A DNA stretch of 64,000 nucleotides from Hyalangium versicolor (GCF_020103695.1 NZ_JAHXBF010000018.1:186001-250000), one strand, 5' to 3'. Positions 27,245 through 36,078 are shown, counted from the stretch's first letter. The notes: a model not told the origin generated them from the letters alone. A program made the numbers and translations.

Positions 27245-28078
27245 TCAGGTGCCCATGAATGACTTCCAGAGCGCCTCGGCGAGATGCTCATCCGACATCG
27301 TCTCGCGCATCTGCACCAACTGCGAGGTCAGCCCACCCTGAGGGAGGATGTAGCGGAGCCGGTCCGTGCCGTCGGTGACAGCCCCGAAGATGTCTGCCGC
27401 GACCGACTCGGGGGAGGCATTCAGGGAGCTCCCGTTACTGCGGTAGGCCGCCAGGCACTTGTCGTGGGCCTCCGAGTACGCTTCGAAGCCCTCCCTGGAG
27501 AACAGCTGCAGGGAACTCCCGTTGAAGTCGGTGCTCACCCCTCCGGCCTGGATCAACTTCACCGTGATACCGAGAGGCTTCAGTTCGAAGCGCAGCGACT
27601 CCGAGAAGCCCTCGAGCGCGAACTTCGTGCCGTGATACAGGCTGTAGAACGGGAAGGTCATCAGGCCGCCCACAGACCCGATGTTGACCACCATGCCACC
27701 GCGCCGGGCCCGAAAATGGGGCAGGACGGAGCGGATGACCCGCATCGTTCCGAACAGGTTCGTCGAGAACTGATGCTGGATCTGTTCCTCGGTGGCGGCC
27801 TCGAAGGGGCCGAACGTGCCATAGCCGGCGTTGTTGATGACCATGTCGATACCGTCGGAGTCCCTCAGCACTTCGCTGACGGCCTTGCGAACGGATGCGT
27901 CGTCGATCACATCCATGCCGTACACCCGGACGTGCGGCAGCAGGTGCAGTTCCCGCTCCGCGTCGGGTGCCCGCATGGTGGCGGCCACCTGCCAGCCCTT
28001 CTGCTGAAAGTGCTTCACCAAGGCGCGGCCGAGGCCTCTGGAACTTCCGGTGATGAGAACCGTCTTCATGGGGTGCAT
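27245..28078 (-). CDS. SDR-family oxidoreductase
   Basis: A 277-residue classical short-chain dehydrogenase/reductase. It has the cofactor motif TGSSRGLG (near residue 10), NNAGYGTFGP, the catalytic Ser in NIGSVGG and the Tyr-Lys pair in SLYHGTKFALEGFSESL. The sequence after the active site (LRFELKPLGITVKLIQAGGV) is typical of NADP-dependent members acting on small carbonyls or lipids. Substrate unknown. A purine-rich GAGGGAGGGG directly precedes ATG 28078; an ATG three codons in (28069) is an alternative. The protease lies downstream on the same strand, 163 bases away with an AT-rich gap that probably holds the protease promoter. Confidence 0.88.
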   Translation of the reverse strand: MHPMKTVLITGSSRGLGRALVKHFQQKGWQVAATMRAPDAERELHLLPHVRVYGMDVIDDASVRKAVSEVLRDSDGIDMVINNAGYGTFGPFEAATEEQIQHQFSTNLFGTMRVIRSVLPHFRARRGGMVVNIGSVGGLMTFPFYSLYHGTKFALEGFSESLRFELKPLGITVKLIQAGGVSTDFNGSSLQLFSREGFEAYSEAHDKCLAAYRSNGSSLNASPESVAADIFGAVTDGTDRLRYILPQGGLTSQLVQMRETMSDEHLAEALWKSFMGT

Positions 28079-28179
28079 CCCCTCCCTCTTTCCTGCATTG
28101 ACCCCACGAGGTTCCCGTGGATCCAGTTCGCCGCGGAGAGGCCTGAGCGAAGCGTGACACGCCGCTCCAGGCCTCCCCG

Positions 28180-28210
28180 CAGGGCCCTACCCCAAGAGGA
28201 TAGGGCCCTG
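28180..28210 (-). terminator. Hairpin terminator downstream of the RCC1/MopE gene
   Basis: CAGGGCCCTA (28180-28189) pairs perfectly with TAGGGCCCTG (28201-28210) around an 11-base loop, 23 bases past the stop of the leftward RCC1-repeat gene. Confidence 0.6.
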
Positions 28211-28232
28211 TCTGCCACGACACGGGGAGGAA

Positions 28233-30530
28233 CTACGGGAGGAACGTCTGGTAGACGGTGTTGGTCGTGCAGAGGTCCTGGTTGTTGGGCCCTCGGATGA
28301 CGATGTACCTCTCATAGTAGCCCTGGAGGCCGGGGGAGTTGAGGACGAGGAAGGAGAACGTAAGCTGGTCGTAGGAGAACGAACCGCTCGTATCCACCAC
28401 GCCATTCCTCCTTCCATACAAGTAGGCCTTCGAGCCTGCGGGGTAGGAGCCTACCGCCGAGAAACCGAAGGTCGCCGTGCCGCCGCTGGGGACCGTGGCA
28501 CTGCTGAACCACGCCGAGCACGAGCAGCCTTCGTCGAGTGAGCCATTGCAATTGTTGTCTACCCGGTCGCATACCTCGGCGGCTCCGGGACGCACGTAGG
28601 AGCTGCTGTCGTCGCAGTCGTCGGCATTGGCGACATAGCCCGCAAGCTGAGTGCATCCCAGGTAGGAAGAGGGGCCGGGGGCGGGGCCCGCAACAAAACC
28701 ACCCTGTCCATAACCATCCCCATCGGCATCCCAGGAGTAATAGCGAGGCAATGAGGCGTTATTATCTTCGCAGTCGTCGGAGTTGGACACGTAACCGGCC
28801 GGTGCCGAGCACGCCTGGATGACCGATGATGGAGTACCGCGCCCGTCAGCATCCGCGTCGCGGTACCAGGTACTCACAGGAAGCCCCTCGTCGACGGAAC
28901 CATTGCAATTGTCATCCACCTTGTTGCACACCTCGGTGGCTCCAGGCTTCACGTTGGCGTTGGCGTCGTTGCAGTCCGCGGAGTTGGACACGTAGCCCGC
29001 GGGCTTCGCGCAGGCCTGGGTGCTCACCGCTGGATTGCCATACCCATCGTTATCCGCGTCGCGATACCAGGTGCCCCCGGAGGCTCCGTCATCCACCTGT
29101 CCATTGCAGTTGTTGTCCTGGCCATCGCATACCTCCGTGGCTCCGGGATTGATCGTGGAGTCGAAGTCATTGCAGTCCAGGCCCTGCTCCACGTACTCGG
29201 GGCTGGGAGGCTGGCAATCCTCCACGGGGTCAAACAGATCGCCGCCATAGTTATCGGTATCGATATCGTAGAAGTAGATGTTCACCAGCTGCGTCTGGAT
29301 CATCGTGAACTGGTTGGTCTGCGTGCCATTGCCCAGTTGCCCCGAGGAGTTCAGTCCCCAGGCCCAGAACGGGCAGCCGGGGCGCACCGCCAGGGCGTGG
29401 AAGGGTCCCGCGGAGACCGCCAGCGCATCACTCAACCCCTGCACTCGCACCGGGCTCGTGCGCTGGTTCTGCGTCCCATCACCGAGCTGACCAAAAGTGT
29501 TCTGGCCCCAGCTCCAGGCGGCTCCAGTGGAGTCGATGGCCAACGAGATGCTGCCTCCCGTGGAGATGGATTTCACCGCCCCCGAGAGGGCCACCGCCAC
29601 GGGCGTGCTCTGCGCCGTAGCGGTCGTCCCATTGCCCAACTGTCCATAGGTGTTCTGTCCCCACGCCACCACGCTCTGGTTGGAGAGCAGTGCCAACGAG
29701 TGGGTGCCTCCGGCAGCAACGGCGGTGGCTGCGAGCACCAGGCTCACCTGGTACGGCGTGAGCTGGGCAACGCTCGAGGCGCTCCCATTGCCGATCTGCC
29801 CATTGACGTTGCGGCCCCACGTCCACACGCGTCCGTCCGCTCCCAATGCCATCGAGTGGAACCACCCCGCCGAGATGGCCACGATGCTGACAGGGAAGAC
29901 GATGCGGGTCGGTGTCAGCCGGGGACTTGTCGTCCCATCGCCAAGCTGACCATCACCGTTGGCGCCCCACCCATAGACACTGCCATCGGCGGCAATAGCC
30001 AGCGAGTGGCTCAGACCTCCGGCGATGGCCACGGCACCGCCCGGAACGGTCACGGACACGGGCGTCAGGCGGGAGGTCGCCGTTCCATCACCGAGTTGGC
30101 CCGAGGTGTTCTGCCCCCAGGCCCAGACCGAGCCGTCCACCCCAAGCGCGAGCGAGTGGTTCATGCCCGCGGCGATCACTCGGATGACGGGGAGACCCGT
30201 CACGCGGACCGGGACGGTGCTGAGGGCCTGCGTCCCATTTCCGAGCTGCCCATACGTGTTCTGTCCCCATGCCCACACGGAGCCGTCCGTGCGCAGGGCC
30301 AGGGAGTGGGTGTTACCGACGGAGAGAGCCTTCGTGATGGGGCCGCTGGCGACGAGCGCGGCGGCCACGGTCCGCTCGCCCTTTGCGTCGGAGGGGAGCG
30401 CTGCTCCCGTTTGCGCCGAGAGCTCGCTCTCGAGCCTGTCACCGTCCGGGTCATCCACCGCACAGCCTGTCACGCACAGGCCACAAAGCACCGCCCACAG
30501 AATCCGGGCGCCCGACAATTGCCGCTGCAT
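28233..30530 (-). CDS. RCC1-repeat lipoprotein with MopE-type metal-binding repeats
   Basis: A 765-residue lipoprotein; the lipobox CVTGC follows a short signal peptide, and AGAGGAG is well spaced before ATG 30530. The N-terminal half (about 40-380) holds seven RCC1 repeats with the consensus WAWGQNTYGQLGNGT, enough for a complete seven-bladed propeller. The second part (about 400-650) has four Asp/Cys-rich MopE-type repeats (DCNDxDxxxxPGATEVC...DNNCNGxVDEG), which are predicted calcium- or metal-binding modules. A short beta-rich C-terminal domain follows. RCC1 propellers in bacteria bind proteins or sugars at the surface; the partner here is unknown. The fusion is frequent in myxobacteria. 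Confidence 0.9.
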   Translation of the reverse strand: MQRQLSGARILWAVLCGLCVTGCAVDDPDGDRLESELSAQTGAALPSDAKGERTVAAALVASGPITKALSVGNTHSLALRTDGSVWAWGQNTYGQLGNGTQALSTVPVRVTGLPVIRVIAAGMNHSLALGVDGSVWAWGQNTSGQLGDGTATSRLTPVSVTVPGGAVAIAGGLSHSLAIAADGSVYGWGANGDGQLGDGTTSPRLTPTRIVFPVSIVAISAGWFHSMALGADGRVWTWGRNVNGQIGNGSASSVAQLTPYQVSLVLAATAVAAGGTHSLALLSNQSVVAWGQNTYGQLGNGTTATAQSTPVAVALSGAVKSISTGGSISLAIDSTGAAWSWGQNTFGQLGDGTQNQRTSPVRVQGLSDALAVSAGPFHALAVRPGCPFWAWGLNSSGQLGNGTQTNQFTMIQTQLVNIYFYDIDTDNYGGDLFDPVEDCQPPSPEYVEQGLDCNDFDSTINPGATEVCDGQDNNCNGQVDDGASGGTWYRDADNDGYGNPAVSTQACAKPAGYVSNSADCNDANANVKPGATEVCNKVDDNCNGSVDEGLPVSTWYRDADADGRGTPSSVIQACSAPAGYVSNSDDCEDNNASLPRYYSWDADGDGYGQGGFVAGPAPGPSSYLGCTQLAGYVANADDCDDSSSYVRPGAAEVCDRVDNNCNGSLDEGCSCSAWFSSATVPSGGTATFGFSAVGSYPAGSKAYLYGRRNGVVDTSGSFSYDQLTFSFLVLNSPGLQGYYERYIVIRGPNNQDLCTTNTVYQTFLP

Positions 30531-30587
30531 TGCACGCTCCTCTGCTGCGAAAAAATCGGCGCGCACCCTACAGAGCGGTCACCCACC

Positions 30588-30605
30588 GCGAAAGCCCATT
30601 TTCGC
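30588..30605 (-). terminator. Possible terminator of the SnoaL-like lipoprotein gene
   Basis: GCGAAA (30588-30593) pairs with TTTCGC (30600-30605) around a 6-base loop, about 20 bases past the stop of the leftward gene. Confidence 0.4.
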
Positions 30606-30624
30606 TGGGTGCTCTTCCGGGGCG

Positions 30625-31200
30625 CTACTGAGCGAGCCCGATCTGCTTCATGAACGTCTGGTTGTCCCAGAACAGGAACTCCTCGGCCATGACGCCGTCC
30701 TTCCAGCGGCCGACCGTGCTCATCTCCAGCTTGAAGGGCTTGCCCGTCGGGGCAATGCTCGTGCCGTCGGGCATGGGCATGGGCTGGGTGAAGGTTCCCT
30801 CCATGGTGCCGACGACACTGGTCCACTCCCCGTCTCCGAACTTGATCGGATGCACCTGGATGCGCGTGTCCGGCGCATAGACGAACATCGCCTTGAGGTC
30901 CTCGATGTGGACGTCGATGCCTCGCGTCTGGTGGCCATCGGGCCAGTGCACGATGACGTCCTGCGCATGGCTGTGGTGGAGCTGGTCCCAGTGCTGGTTC
31001 GTGAAGACGTTGAAGTCGAGGTCATCGAACGTAACGAGGTGCTCGTTCACCTGGCGCTCATTCTCCTGGTAGCGCTCCAGCTCCTGCTCCGGACTGGAGC
31101 ACGCGCCCAGGGCCAGGAACGCGAGCCCTGCCAAGGTGGCCCTCTGGAGGCTGCGGAGGTTCATCGTCTGGAAGCGGGGAGATCCGATTTGCTTCTTCAT
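30625..31200 (-). CDS. SnoaL-like/ester-cyclase-fold lipoprotein
   Basis: A 191-residue lipoprotein with lipobox LGACSS (Cys near residue 34). The remainder is an NTF2-like/SnoaL domain: FTNQHWDQLHHSHAQDVIVHWPDG is the ester-cyclase signature region, followed by GTMEGTFTQPMPMPDGT and VGRWKDGVMAEEF. Members act as small-molecule cyclases, hydrolases or binding proteins. The C-terminal tail (WDNQTFMKQIGLAQ) is repeated nearly identically at 57029-57075, where the rest of a gene is absent. The start at ATG 31200 places the signal peptide correctly. It is divergent from a LysR gene and likely regulated by it. Confidence 0.85.
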   Translation of the reverse strand: MKKQIGSPRFQTMNLRSLQRATLAGLAFLALGACSSPEQELERYQENERQVNEHLVTFDDLDFNVFTNQHWDQLHHSHAQDVIVHWPDGHQTRGIDVHIEDLKAMFVYAPDTRIQVHPIKFGDGEWTSVVGTMEGTFTQPMPMPDGTSIAPTGKPFKLEMSTVGRWKDGVMAEEFLFWDNQTFMKQIGLAQ

Positions 31201-31324
31201 GACTGTCCCTTTCTGGGGTGATGCCGGGCTCTGGAAGCGGTCGAGGAGGGAGGTCCCCCGCACTCGGCCAGCCACCCGCCGCGGTCGTGCTGTGCTGTCG
31301 AGCAATATGTCGGTGTGCCGGTGC

Positions 31325-31339
31325 TGCCACTAGCTGGCA
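31325..31339. promoter_or_regulatory. Palindrome in the divergent LysR intergenic region
   Basis: TGCCA-N5-TGGCA, a perfect 5-base inverted repeat, lies between the divergent lipoprotein and LysR genes, 11 bases from a second palindrome. It may be a regulator site. Confidence 0.35.
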
Positions 31340-31350
31340 TTCGCTCGCTT

Positions 31351-31374
31351 CACTGTTGCTCATCTGGAACAGTG
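31351..31374. promoter_or_regulatory. Candidate LysR operator
   Basis: CACTGTT (31351-31357) and AACAGTG (31368-31374) form a 7-base inverted repeat with a 10-base spacer, which also satisfies the T-N11-A rule of LysR boxes. It lies 33 bases before the LysR start and about 150 bases before the divergent lipoprotein gene. Confidence 0.5.
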
Positions 31375-31407
31375 CCCGCCTTCGACAGCCCTTATTCCGG
31401 TGGACCC

Positions 31408-32301
31408 ATGGATCTGAACCTCCTCGGCTTCTTCGTGGCCGTCGCGGAGACGAACAGCTTCTCGGAGGCGGCCCGCAGGCTCGGGGTGCCCAAGTCGTCC
31501 GTGAGCAGGGGCGTGGCGCGCCTCGAAGCCTCGGTGGGAGCGCAGTTGCTCCACCGCACGACGCGTCACGTCTCGCTGAGCACCTCGGGCGCGGCGTTGT
31601 ACGAGCAGGTGTCGCCACTGCTCGCCTCACTGAAGAAAGTGGTGGGAACCCTGCCCGAGCGGGAGGAGGCACCTTCGGGCGAGCTGCGGCTCACGGCGCC
31701 GCATGACATGGGAGCCACCTTCCTCCCCGAGGTCATCGCCCGCTTCACCGCGCGCTATCCCCTGGTGCGAGTCGACTGCCGCCTCACCAACCGGACCGTG
31801 GACCTGGTGGCGGAGGGGTTCGATCTCGCGCTCCGAGCCTCGGGAGCGAGGCTGGCGGACTCATCGCTGAAGGTCCGGCGACTCGGCGCGATCGACGTGC
31901 AGCTCTTCGCGTCGCCGACGTATCTGGCCCGCCGTGGCGTTCCCCGCACTCCCGAGGAGCTGGCGCACCACGACTTCGTTGCGTTTCGGGGGCTCAAGCA
32001 CCTGGGAGAGCTGGGCCTCTCGGAGAAGAAGGCGCACGTGGTCGCCGACGACATGCTCTTCCTGCGCGAGGCGGTGAAGGCGGGAGCGGGGATCGCCATC
32101 CTCCCCACGTTCCTCGCGCAGGCGGAGGTGACGTCCGGGCAGCTCGTCCGCGTGCTGCCGCGCTACACGCAGGCATCGACGTCTCTGATGATGCTGTACC
32201 CGCGGGCTCAGCACCTCCCCAGGAAGGTGATGGTCTTCCGCGACTTCCTCGTCGAGTTCCTCCAGAGCCGACCGCTCTCGGCACCTCCCACCGGGGGCTG
32301 A
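31408..32301 (+). CDS. LysR-family transcriptional regulator
   Basis: A 297-residue LysR regulator. Its DNA-binding domain (residues 1-60) has NSFSEAARRLGVPKSSVSRG and LLHRTTRHVSLSTSG. The effector domain (about 88-290) contains DLVAEGFDLALRASG and AGAGIAILPTFLAQ. ATG 31408 is chosen because the helix-turn-helix starts there. It is divergent from the SnoaL-like lipoprotein gene with a 207-base gap holding two palindromes, so it probably regulates that gene and itself. Confidence 0.92.
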   Translation: MDLNLLGFFVAVAETNSFSEAARRLGVPKSSVSRGVARLEASVGAQLLHRTTRHVSLSTSGAALYEQVSPLLASLKKVVGTLPEREEAPSGELRLTAPHDMGATFLPEVIARFTARYPLVRVDCRLTNRTVDLVAEGFDLALRASGARLADSSLKVRRLGAIDVQLFASPTYLARRGVPRTPEELAHHDFVAFRGLKHLGELGLSEKKAHVVADDMLFLREAVKAGAGIAILPTFLAQAEVTSGQLVRVLPRYTQASTSLMMLYPRAQHLPRKVMVFRDFLVEFLQSRPLSAPPTGG

Positions 32302-32343
32302 GCACTCCCCAAGCGTCGAGCTCGAACCTGTCGCCTTGAGAAC

Positions 32344-32865
32344 ATGGCCCCAGGAGGCACGAGAGACTCTTGCATGGTCAGGAGTAGGCTCGACATATCT
32401 GATTGGAGGGCTTCCCTGAGCCTGTCCTCGCCACTCCCATGGCTTCATCTCAGCGCTCTCGTGCTGCTGTTCATGCCGGGGTGCATCGGAGCGCAGCTCA
32501 AGTTCTATCCAGTTATCGCGAAGAGCGGGCCAGGACCGGGCGGCTGGCAGGAGGCGTGTCTCGAAGCGCGGATGGAGAACATGACGACCCACGACTCCCA
32601 CATCTGTGCGCTGGGCATCGGAATGCCCATCGAGACCCGCGACAACGGCTACATCCCAGCGTGGGAGGCTGCGGAGATCGCCACGGAGTGCATCAACCTG
32701 GCCTCGGAGCGGATCGTTTTGCCAGCCCCACCCGATAACCCTTCTGCGCTGGTATGCCTGCAGTTCAAGGATACCTTTCACCTGCTTTTGACGGAGCGGG
32801 TTCTGGGAGCTCGGGTCAATCTGGGGTGCCGGAAAGACATTTCGCCTACCCGTGTGGGGTTCTGA
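32344..32865 (+). CDS. Hypothetical lipoprotein
   Basis: A protein of up to 173 residues. A hydrophobic stretch with a possible lipobox (LLFMPGC) lies about 45 residues from the first ATG; starting at ATG 32374 would give a more normal signal peptide. The mature part has five Cys and no recognised domain. The next gene starts 4 bases after its stop, so the pair is probably co-translated. Function unknown. Confidence 0.6.
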   Translation: MAPGGTRDSCMVRSRLDISDWRASLSLSSPLPWLHLSALVLLFMPGCIGAQLKFYPVIAKSGPGPGGWQEACLEARMENMTTHDSHICALGIGMPIETRDNGYIPAWEAAEIATECINLASERIVLPAPPDNPSALVCLQFKDTFHLLLTERVLGARVNLGCRKDISPTRVGF

Positions 32866-32869
32866 ATCC

Positions 32870-33442
32870 ATGGCGATGACTGCCGAGCAACTTCTGTCCA
32901 TTGCACGGAACTACTGGCCCGCGGACAAGGACGAGTACCTCAGACCCGAGAAGAGCCCCGCGGTGGCCAGGTTCCAGGCATTGTGGCGGCAAGAACTCGG
33001 AAAGATGGATGGCTGGACCGCGTTTGTCCGCTCACTGGACGCAGCACTCTCGGGTTTTACAGTGACGAACGTCACAGTCCCCGTGGATGCCTGCTTGCGC
33101 TGCGCGGCCTATCCGGAGGCAGCCCTCGAGTCTGCCTCGTCGCGGTGGGTAGTCGTCGGCTGTGTCAGCATTCTCGCTCCCGTCTATACCGTCTACGGTG
33201 TGCGCTACGAGTTCAGCGGGAAGCGGCGGGTGGGTGATCACGTTTTCTTCGAACCCCTCCCGGCAGAGATGCAGGCACCTGCGGCCATCATGGGCCGGAA
33301 CATCGAGACTCGATGGGGCATCCATCTGCTCCCACGTGAAGTGTCGGAGACACCCATTCACCTCTTCGTGGATCCCCAGCAACCGCCCCACACCACGTTG
33401 TTTCATGCGCTCTTTACGAGCCAGCCAGCAAGTGTTCCCTGA
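32870..33442 (+). CDS. Hypothetical protein, possibly the N-terminal part of a frameshifted pentapeptide/WD40 protein
   Basis: A 190-residue cytoplasmic protein without recognised domain; it has WxAFVRSLDAAL and a VSILAPVYTVYGVRYEFSG segment that look globular. It starts 4 bases after the lipoprotein gene. At its end, pentapeptide repeats begin at once in the +1-shifted frame, with no start codon for another 60 bases. Either two genes abut, or this is the N-terminal domain of one protein split by a frameshift. The function is unknown. Confidence 0.6.
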   Translation: MAMTAEQLLSIARNYWPADKDEYLRPEKSPAVARFQALWRQELGKMDGWTAFVRSLDAALSGFTVTNVTVPVDACLRCAAYPEAALESASSRWVVVGCVSILAPVYTVYGVRYEFSGKRRVGDHVFFEPLPAEMQAPAAIMGRNIETRWGIHLLPREVSETPIHLFVDPQQPPHTTLFHALFTSQPASVP

Positions 33443-33501
33443 GCAACCTGGATTTCAGCGGAGCTGACCTCACGGGTGTATCGCTCGTCCGAGCGAATCT
33501 G

Positions 33502-34314
33502 ATGGGGACGACTCTGGTGGGAGCGAGGCTCCAACGCGCGGACTTGTCGGAGGCCAACCTGGAGCGGGCGGATCTCAGCGGGGCGGATATGAGAGGTGCC
33601 CGGCTCCTGGAGGCCAGCCTGCTGGGCGCGACGCTGAGGGGGACGCGGTTTCATCAGGCCAAGCTCCTCAAGGCAAGGTTTGACTCAGGCGCGCTGGACG
33701 GGCGCGAGGATGATCTCTGGGGTGCAGCACACTCCCTGAGCGGAGCGCCGACGCCCACTGTGTCAGCGAGCTCGCCTTACCACTCAGTCGCCTACAGCCG
33801 CGATGGGCGACTCCTGGCTGCGGACTGTGGCAGCTCGGTCCAACTCTGGGACATGGAGAGCGGGACCCTCCTCCGCGTCTTACAGGAACACGAGGGCCAG
33901 GTCATGAGCGTGGCCTTCTCCCCCGACGGCAAGACGCTCGCCTCGGGCTCCGACGACGCCACCGTGCGCCTGTGGGACGCCGACAAGGGCACCCAGCGCC
34001 GCGTCCTCAAAGGCCATTCAAGCAGCGTCAGGAGCGTGGCCTTCTCCCCCGACGGCAAGACGCTCGCCTCAGGCTCCGACGACGCCACCAGGCGCCTGTG
34101 GAACATTGCCTCGGGCGAGTGCCTGGCTGTGCTGGTCTCTCTCGCCGAGGGCTGGGTGGCCTTCACGCCGGATGGCCGTTACCACTCCGAGGGGCCGCTC
34201 GGCGGCTCCTTCTGGCACGCCATCAGCCTATGTCGTTTTGAACCCGGCGAGTTGGAGCCCTACTTCCCACTGCGCGTCCCCCAGAACGAACCCCTCTACT
34301 CTCTGCCCCGTTAA
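33502..34314 (+). CDS. Pentapeptide-repeat and WD40-repeat protein (5' end uncertain)
   Basis: A 270-residue protein. Residues 1-60 form pentapeptide repeats (ADLSEANLERADLSGADMRG), then a linker, then WD40 blades (about 88-220) with SVAFSPDGKTLASGSDDAT twice, and a C-terminal domain FTPDGRYHSEGPLGGSFWHA common on myxobacterial WD40 proteins. The same frame is open upstream to 33340 and encodes more pentapeptide repeats (NLDFSGADLTGVSLVRANL) before ATG 33502, but with no ATG, GTG or TTG. The real product is therefore probably longer, reached by frameshift from the preceding gene, or the gene is 5'-damaged. Scaffold function is likely. Confidence 0.7.
   Translation: MGTTLVGARLQRADLSEANLERADLSGADMRGARLLEASLLGATLRGTRFHQAKLLKARFDSGALDGREDDLWGAAHSLSGAPTPTVSASSPYHSVAYSRDGRLLAADCGSSVQLWDMESGTLLRVLQEHEGQVMSVAFSPDGKTLASGSDDATVRLWDADKGTQRRVLKGHSSSVRSVAFSPDGKTLASGSDDATRRLWNIASGECLAVLVSLAEGWVAFTPDGRYHSEGPLGGSFWHAISLCRFEPGELEPYFPLRVPQNEPLYSLPR
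33907..34101 (+). repeat. Near-identical tandem WD40 blades
   Basis: The 69-base segments at 33907-33975 and 34033-34101 differ at only three positions and are offset by 126 bases (42 codons). This is DNA-level identity beyond what a WD40 consensus requires and points to recent blade duplication or gene conversion. Confidence 0.75.
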
Positions 34315-34399
34315 CCACGCGTACACCATCTCTTCCCGCTGAGTTGGACGCGTTCCGCCTGGGAGACTGTGCGCTGCCTCGGCTACGAGCAGGACATCG

Positions 34400-34429
34400 G
34401 CTTCCTCGAATTGCCCGTTCGGTAACAAG
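34400..34429 (+). repeat. 30-base dispersed repeat, copy 1
   Basis: This intergenic 30-mer (core CGAATTGCCCG, ending GGTAACAAG) matches 40094-40123 with one mismatch, in the same orientation. It lies 86 bases after the WD40 gene and 81 bases before the Ser/Thr kinase gene. Function unknown. Confidence 0.7.
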
Positions 34430-34510
34430 AGGAGCGGTCCCGTGCTCCGGAATGCTCGGAGTTTGGGGCCACACTTTTCTTGCTCCACGCCCTGGGGCAG
34501 GCTGCGACGC

Positions 34511-35965
34511 ATGTCCAGAGTTCCTTCGTCCTCGCTCTCACCCGCAGCGCTGCCAGAGGGAACGCTCGTGGGCCGGTGGCGCATCCTGGACTGGACGGGC
34601 CAAGGCACCCATGGAGCTGTCTATCGAGCGGTGCTGGCGGACAAGGAGCACGCCTCTCCGGTGGCGCTCAAGCTGGCCCTGGTGCCGCGCAATCCGCGCT
34701 TCGCACGTGAGGCGGAGCTGCTGTCCCGGCTGCGCAATGGCAGCATCCCCCGGTTGTGGGAAGGCGGCGAGTGGCAGCACCCCGGTGGGGACGTCTTCCC
34801 TTACGTTGTCATGGAGTGGATCGAAGGACTGCCGCTGTACGCCTGGGCTCGGCAGCAGCCGTTCTCCACGCCCCAGGCGTGCCAGATGCTGGCTCAACTG
34901 GCCCGAGCGCTCCAGAACATCCACGCCTCCGGGTGCGTGCACCGCGACGTCAAAGGCGACAATGTGCTGGTCCGCCGCTCGGACGGGCGCGCGATGCTCA
35001 TTGATTTCGGCACGGGGCTGTACCCGCAGGCCGAGACGTTGACGCCGCCGGATACATACCCGGGGACACCTGCGTACCGCTCGCCCGAGTCGGGGCTCTT
35101 CGAGTTGCAACACATGCGCACCCGAGCCGAGCGCTACCGGGCGGGACCTGCGGATGAGTTGTACGCGTTGGGAGTGACGGCGTGCCGGTGGCTGACGAGC
35201 GAGTACCCGCGATTCACGGATCCGGAGAAGGATGCGCAGGGCGTCTGGAGGATGGAGGCGATAGACGTGCCGAGGGCGCTGGAGCAGGTGGAACCTGTGC
35301 TCCAAACGCCGGTGAGGCGGCTGTTATCGGTGCGACCCGAGGAGCGAGGTACGGTGGCGCAGTTGGTCGAGGAGATGGAGCGAGCCGCGCGACCCTCCAC
35401 TCGCGTGGCGGTGCAAGCCGCCGAGCCTTCACCTCCCGCTGCGAGCCCCGAGGTGAAGCAGCATGGCACCGAGCCACTCCCCGACAAGAAGCCCTCCGCC
35501 GACAGCACGCTGTCCCAGAGGAGGGCGCGCAAGGTGTGGCCGTGGCTGGCTACCGCCGCAGGGCTGGTGGTGGCCGCATGGGCGGGAGACAAAGCGGTTG
35601 GAACGCTCGAAGCGAGGTTCTCCGTCCATTCTTCCGGGGCAGACCGGGCTGACGCAGGTACAGCAGGGCTCGGCGAGACGGTGTCCTCCACCTCATCCGC
35701 CGTGGACGCTCCCGAGCCTTCCCTCCCCGTCGTGGCAGCGGAGCCCCTCCCCGAGCCGCAGCCCGGGCAGATACGCCCCAATACCAAGGGGCGCTGCCCG
35801 CATAAGGGACAGGCCGTGCTCAACGGGGCATGCTGGTGGATTCCTCTCGCTCCTGATTCTGAAGGGTGCGAGTCCTCTGGAGGCTCACTGTTCCGGGGGC
35901 AGTGCTACGTGCCAGCCCTGCCGCGGAAGGCTCCCTCCACCGCGCAACCGCCCCCCAAACCATGA
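34511..35965 (+). CDS. Membrane-anchored Ser/Thr protein kinase
   Basis: A 484-residue eukaryotic-type kinase. The kinase domain (about residues 18-290) has the G-loop GQGTHGAVY, Lys in VALKLA (near 52), HRDVKGDN (near 143) and DFGTGL (near 165), all intact, plus the activation-loop end GTPAYRSPE. After a Pro/Glu-rich linker comes one membrane segment (about 344-362, VWPWLATAAGLVVAAWAG). The C-terminal part, presumably periplasmic, ends in a small domain with four Cys (CPHKGQAVLNGACWW...CESSGG...RGQC). ATG 34511 is chosen because the kinase domain begins soon after. It converges with a secreted Cys-rich peptide gene. Confidence 0.92.
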   Translation: MSRVPSSSLSPAALPEGTLVGRWRILDWTGQGTHGAVYRAVLADKEHASPVALKLALVPRNPRFAREAELLSRLRNGSIPRLWEGGEWQHPGGDVFPYVVMEWIEGLPLYAWARQQPFSTPQACQMLAQLARALQNIHASGCVHRDVKGDNVLVRRSDGRAMLIDFGTGLYPQAETLTPPDTYPGTPAYRSPESGLFELQHMRTRAERYRAGPADELYALGVTACRWLTSEYPRFTDPEKDAQGVWRMEAIDVPRALEQVEPVLQTPVRRLLSVRPEERGTVAQLVEEMERAARPSTRVAVQAAEPSPPAASPEVKQHGTEPLPDKKPSADSTLSQRRARKVWPWLATAAGLVVAAWAGDKAVGTLEARFSVHSSGADRADAGTAGLGETVSSTSSAVDAPEPSLPVVAAEPLPEPQPGQIRPNTKGRCPHKGQAVLNGACWWIPLAPDSEGCESSGGSLFRGQCYVPALPRKAPSTAQPPPKP

Positions 35966-36037
35966 AGCTGCGGGGGCTACACCTCCACTGAGGCGGGCGA
36001 TCGGTGGAGAGCCCACAGCAGGTCTGATGCGCCAGGG

Positions 36038-36069
36038 CTGCCCACCGCAGGGGTCCCCGCGGTGGGCAG
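36038..36069. terminator. Bidirectional terminator hairpin
   Basis: CTGCCCACCGC (36038-36048) pairs perfectly with GCGGTGGGCAG (36059-36069) across a 10-base loop, between the convergent kinase and Cys-rich peptide genes. Confidence 0.65.
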
Positions 36070-36078
36070 AGGTTCTGT

